A stretch of DNA of 8,445 nucleotides from the NCBI GenBank assembly GCA_015491275.1, contig WFWF01000061.1, positions 1 to 8,445 on the forward strand. Reading direction: 5' to 3'. Of this stretch, positions 5,623 to 8,445 are shown in pieces (position 1 is the first letter of the stretch; every line of letters starts with the position of its first letter). A model generated the notes under the pieces. It was not told the origin of the DNA and searched no databases. It was given only the letters and a program-made list of their open reading frames with translations. The DNA comes from Aquificales bacterium. Its GTDB lineage: Bacteria > Aquificota > Aquificia > Aquificales > Aquificaceae. The translations under genes were made by a program, and so were the position numbers.

Positions 5623-6506
5623 TCCTCCAACCCCCTCACTGATAAAATATATGGAATAAAAAAGTTAGGCGGTAGTTCCTCAAGGTCAAGTATCCCCAAA
5701 ACGGGCAGATTTACCATAATCTCTTCCATGGCTTCCTCATCTGCTATTATCGGTCCCGCCACATATATATTTGATAGTTCATTTATTACTACCGTGTTAC
5801 GTGTTTCTATGACAAAAGAATTGAAGATATCTTTATCCCTGTTGTCCATATAGTATTTATAATTGAAGTTTATCTTATTATAAGAAATTCCGCCTTCGGA
5901 ATAGTAGGCAAGTATTGCTTCATAATAGTCAACATAAAGAATTGAAAAGGGAACGGGTAACTGTTTATGTAAACCGTAGTTAATTATGGATATTACTTCA
6001 TAATCAACGATACCAATTCTAAGACCAGAGCCTTCTATTATATCCTTCAATTTGTTTATAAAATCAGTTCTTGCTATAGCTACAACCACTCTTATGTATT
6101 TATCTCCGGGCTTGCTTTCCAAAAAGTAGTAATCATGGACCGTATTTTCCTTTATTTGAGAGGTTTCAACATTTATGAACCAATTAAGGGCTTCCATAAG
6201 ATCCTTGTTTGACATTCTTGAGGGCAACTTCTGAAATTTAAGTAAGCCTTCATCAACAGGCACACAGGTTATAACCGTACTTCCCGATAGGTTGTATTTA
6301 CTTACTATCTCCGAAAGTTTTTTCTTTTTCTCCACATCACTGAGATCTTCCCACATCTCTTCAATAGGAGGGAATACTGGTTTTTCTTCCCTGTTTAGCT
6401 GTAACAACCTTAAAAATTTGTCCGTCATGTGGATGGAAAGACCCGATGTTGTTTTTTTCTTAAAGGAGAATGAAGGAAGACTTATCTTAGGAAGTGCAAG
6501 CCTCAT
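5619..6506 (-). CDS. pilM: PilM-like pilus assembly protein with degenerate nucleotide loops
   Basis: PilM is a cytoplasmic actin-like protein that binds the N-terminal tail of PilN and, in studied systems, ATP. This 295-residue homologue is shorter than the usual roughly 350. Recognisable family segments are a basic, proline-containing N-terminal extension (1-20); the first strand GLSIHMTDKFLRLLQL (22-37), equivalent to 'GIDIGSSSVK'; VPVDEGLLKFQKLPSRMSNK with 'LMEALNWF' (82-110); the strand and helix KYIRVVVAIARTDFINKL (136-153); 'GLRIGIVDYEVISIINY' (161-177); the second phosphate-loop position ILYVDYYEAILAYY (189-202); and NIYVAG (246-251). The Gly-rich and acidic residues of both phosphate loops are replaced, so nucleotide binding is doubtful. 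Its ATG overlaps the ppsA stop (ATGA), with a G-run seven bases upstream. The order pilM-N-O-(P)-Q makes the identity secure despite the divergence. Confidence 0.8.
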   Translation of the reverse strand: MRLALPKISLPSFSFKKKTTSGLSIHMTDKFLRLLQLNREEKPVFPPIEEMWEDLSDVEKKKKLSEIVSKYNLSGSTVITCVPVDEGLLKFQKLPSRMSNKDLMEALNWFINVETSQIKENTVHDYYFLESKPGDKYIRVVVAIARTDFINKLKDIIEGSGLRIGIVDYEVISIINYGLHKQLPVPFSILYVDYYEAILAYYSEGGISYNKINFNYKYYMDNRDKDIFNSFVIETRNTVVINELSNIYVAGPIIADEEAMEEIMVNLPVLGILDLEELPPNFFIPYILSVRGLEE

Positions 6507-8445
6507 TTTAAAACCCCCATTTTTTTCTCCATCTCAACAATTGCAAGGGTGGTTTTGAGTACAGAATCGGGATTAAGGGATATGCTGTCTATTCCCTGTT
6601 CAACAAGGAATTGGGCGAATTCAGGAAAATCGGAGGGAGCTTGTCCGCATATTCCCACTTTCTTCCCCTTTTCTTTTGCAACGCTTATAAGCTGGGAAAT
6701 TAATCTTTTGACCGCTTCATTTCTTTCATCGTAGAGATGAGCCACAAGACCGGAATCTCTGTCTATTCCGAGGGTAAGCTGGGTAAGATCGTTTGAACCT
6801 ATGGAGAAGCCGTCAAATATCTCTGCAAAGTGGTCCGCAAGAACTATGTTGCTCGGTATCTCTGCCATTACATATATTTCAAGACCGTTCTCACCCCTTT
6901 TCAGTCCATACCCTTCCATAACCTCTATAACCTTTTTACCCTCTTCCGGCGTTCTGCAGAAAGGAACCATTACTTTTACATTTGTAAGTCCCATCTTGTT
7001 TCTTACTCTCAATATTGCTTCACATTCAAGGGCGAAAGCTTCCTTATAAATATCCGAGTAATATCTTGAAGCTCCTCTCCATCCGAGCATGGGGTTTTCT
7101 TCCTTAGGTTCAAAATATTGACCGCCCAGCAGGTTTGCATACTCATTTGACTTAAAATCTGAGAATCTTACTATGACAGGATTTGGATAAAATGCTGCTG
7201 CAATTTTTGCTATACCGTAGGAAAGCTTTTTAACAAAGTATTGCGCTTTATCGTCATATCCGAAGGTCAAACTTTCTATTTCATTAGCGAGTTCTTCATC
7301 CTTTTCCTTTAATTCGTCAAACTTAAGAAGGGCTAAGGGATGTATTTTTATGTAGTTTGCTATTATAAACTCTTCCCTCGCAAGTCCCACACCGTCGTTC
7401 GGTATAAAGGAATTCCTGAATGCGGTTTCGGGATTTCCTATGTTCATCATTATTTTAGTTTTAGGTTTGGGCATATCCTCAAGGTTTACCTCCTGTACTT
7501 CGTATTCCACCTTCCCCTTATATACATAACCTATTTCACCTTCCGCACATGATACGGTTACTTCCATTCCGTTTTCAAGAATCTCAGTTGCATTACCCGT
7601 ACCTACTACCGCGGGAATGCCGAGTTCCCGTGCAACTATTGCGGCATGAGCGGTTCTACCGCCCCTGTTTGTTATTATGGCGGAAGCTTTTTTCATTATG
7701 GGTTCCCAATCGGGATCGGTTATATCGGTGACTAGTATCTCCCCCTCTTTAAAATCGCTTGCATCTTCAAGGTTATAAAGTATTCTTACCCTTCCCGTCG
7801 CTATCTTGTCCCCCACCGCAATACCCGATACTATCCTTTTCTTTGCCCTTTCTTCTTCATCCTCCAGTATGTTCCATATCTTAAGTATTCTGTTTTCTTT
7901 CCTTGAATGGACTGTTTCCGGTCTTGCCTGAACTATAAAAAGTTCTCCCAGTTTTCCGTCTTTTGCCCATTCAATATCCATGGGGGTCCATTTCCCCTTT
8001 TTCTTTGAATAATGCTCTTCTATCATAATCCCCCACCGTGCCAGTTTTAATATTTCATCGTCACTTAGGGCAAACTTTTTCTGGTCAGTTAAAGCCACAT
8101 TTATAATCTTTGTCCTTTCCTCTTTTGCTCCATACACCATCTTTCTGTCTTTCCTTCCGAGTTTCTTCTCTATGATGGCGGAATATCCCTGCATCAATGT
8201 AGGTTTGAAGACCATGTATTCATCCGGAGTTACAACACCCTGAACTATTAACTCACCGAGACCATATATTGCATTTATAACTACCACATCTCTGAATCCC
8301 GATTCGGTATCAAGGGTGAACATAACCCCCGAAGCTCCGAGATCGGATCTTACCATCTTTTGTATTCCCACCGCTATACCCACGCTGAAGCTATCAAATC
8401 CGAAGGATTTCCTGTACGAGATTGCTCTGTCTGTAAAGAGGGAGG
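6503..8445 (-). CDS. ppsA: Phosphoenolpyruvate synthase, C-terminal four-fifths (start outside window)
   Basis: This enzyme (pyruvate, water dikinase) converts pyruvate, ATP and water into PEP, AMP and phosphate, feeding gluconeogenesis. The frame remains open to the window edge (visible residues begin SLFTDRAISYRKSFGFD, a conserved PpsA stretch), so the GTG at 8383 is internal. About 646 residues are visible; the family is near 800, so some 150-190 N-terminal residues are missing. In order there is the end of the ATP-grasp domain (VRSDLGASGVMFTLDTESGF and ARPETVHS), the mobile phosphohistidine domain with GGRTAHAAIVARELGIPAVV (phosphorylated His at 7646-7648), and the PEP/pyruvate TIM barrel with ENPMLGWRGASRY, EIPSNI, GSNDLTQLTLGIDRD and GICGQAPSD (catalytic Cys at 6647-6649). 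All key residues are present, so it should be active. It is the most upstream visible gene of the pilus operon and overlaps pilM by ATGA. The promoter must lie upstream of the window. Confidence 0.95.
   Translation of the reverse strand, partial: SLFTDRAISYRKSFGFDSFSVGIAVGIQKMVRSDLGASGVMFTLDTESGFRDVVVINAIYGLGELIVQGVVTPDEYMVFKPTLMQGYSAIIEKKLGRKDRKMVYGAKEERTKIINVALTDQKKFALSDDEILKLARWGIMIEEHYSKKKGKWTPMDIEWAKDGKLGELFIVQARPETVHSRKENRILKIWNILEDEEERAKKRIVSGIAVGDKIATGRVRILYNLEDASDFKEGEILVTDITDPDWEPIMKKASAIITNRGGRTAHAAIVARELGIPAVVGTGNATEILENGMEVTVSCAEGEIGYVYKGKVEYEVQEVNLEDMPKPKTKIMMNIGNPETAFRNSFIPNDGVGLAREEFIIANYIKIHPLALLKFDELKEKDEELANEIESLTFGYDDKAQYFVKKLSYGIAKIAAAFYPNPVIVRFSDFKSNEYANLLGGQYFEPKEENPMLGWRGASRYYSDIYKEAFALECEAILRVRNKMGLTNVKVMVPFCRTPEEGKKVIEVMEGYGLKRGENGLEIYVMAEIPSNIVLADHFAEIFDGFSIGSNDLTQLTLGIDRDSGLVAHLYDERNEAVKRLISQLISVAKEKGKKVGICGQAPSDFPEFAQFLVEQGIDSISLNPDSVLKTTLAIVEMEKKMGVLK

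Noticed and set aside
5500..5853. 117-codon + strand ORF across the pilN/pilM junction
   Set aside because: It is antisense to two securely identified coupled genes and shows no domain or ribosome-site support.
6503..8383. PEP synthase starting at GTG 8383
   Set aside because: In-frame codons upstream of 8383 encode a conserved PpsA stretch (SLFTDRAISYRK...) up to the window edge, so the gene is partial and the GTG is an internal valine.
1..8445. Mobile elements, CRISPR arrays, tRNA genes, toxin-antitoxin or defence genes
   Set aside because: No transposase or integrase motifs, regularly spaced repeats, tRNA-like cloverleaf or defence domains could be found; nearly all bases are in assigned genes.

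Overview
The window looks like a chromosomal segment from a thermophilic bacterium, most plausibly of the Aquificota (Hydrogenobacter/Thermocrinis/Aquifex-like). This is inferred from heavy AGG/AGA and ATA codon use, Lys/Glu-rich proteins, very tight packing and a cysteine-rich exported pilin pair. No rRNA or marker gene is present to confirm it. There is no sign of a mobile element, CRISPR array, tRNA or phage gene.

Layout. Bases 1-1134 (+ strand) hold two consecutive minor-pilin-type genes: the 3' part of a PilW/GspJ-like gene (its reading frame is open from the window edge, so the GTG at 396 is internal), then a complete PilX-like prepilin. Bases 1135-1196 form a short convergent gap with a 34-nt all-purine tract, a long inverted repeat that runs into the end of the opposing gene, and a possible 20-codon ORF. 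From 8445 down to 1197 (- strand) there is one uninterrupted six-cistron-plus run, read in the order ppsA (5' end outside the window) - pilM - pilN - pilO - a tiny exported protein in the pilP position - pilQ - M20-family metallohydrolase. Every junction is a short overlap (ATGA or GTGA/TGATG), except pilQ/M20, which is separated by one base. The run is therefore almost certainly one operon with translational coupling.

Function. PilM/PilN/PilO/(PilP)/PilQ make the alignment subcomplex and outer-membrane secretin of a type IVa pilus or competence machine, and the convergent PilW/PilX-like genes would supply minor pilins for its tip. The flanking genes are metabolic. PEP synthase converts pyruvate to PEP, the gluconeogenic entry step in organisms that fix carbon through the reductive TCA cycle. 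The M20 enzyme is a di-metal amidohydrolase of unknown substrate.

The most interesting points are the 73-residue exported protein where PilP (usually about 170 residues) should be, the degenerate nucleotide-binding loops of the PilM homologue, an Arg/Pro/Gln-rich insertion in PilO, the cysteine pattern of the minor pilins, and the locking of pilus genes between two metabolic genes. I did not find a clearly new multi-gene system; the novelty is in how the pilus alignment complex has been altered.
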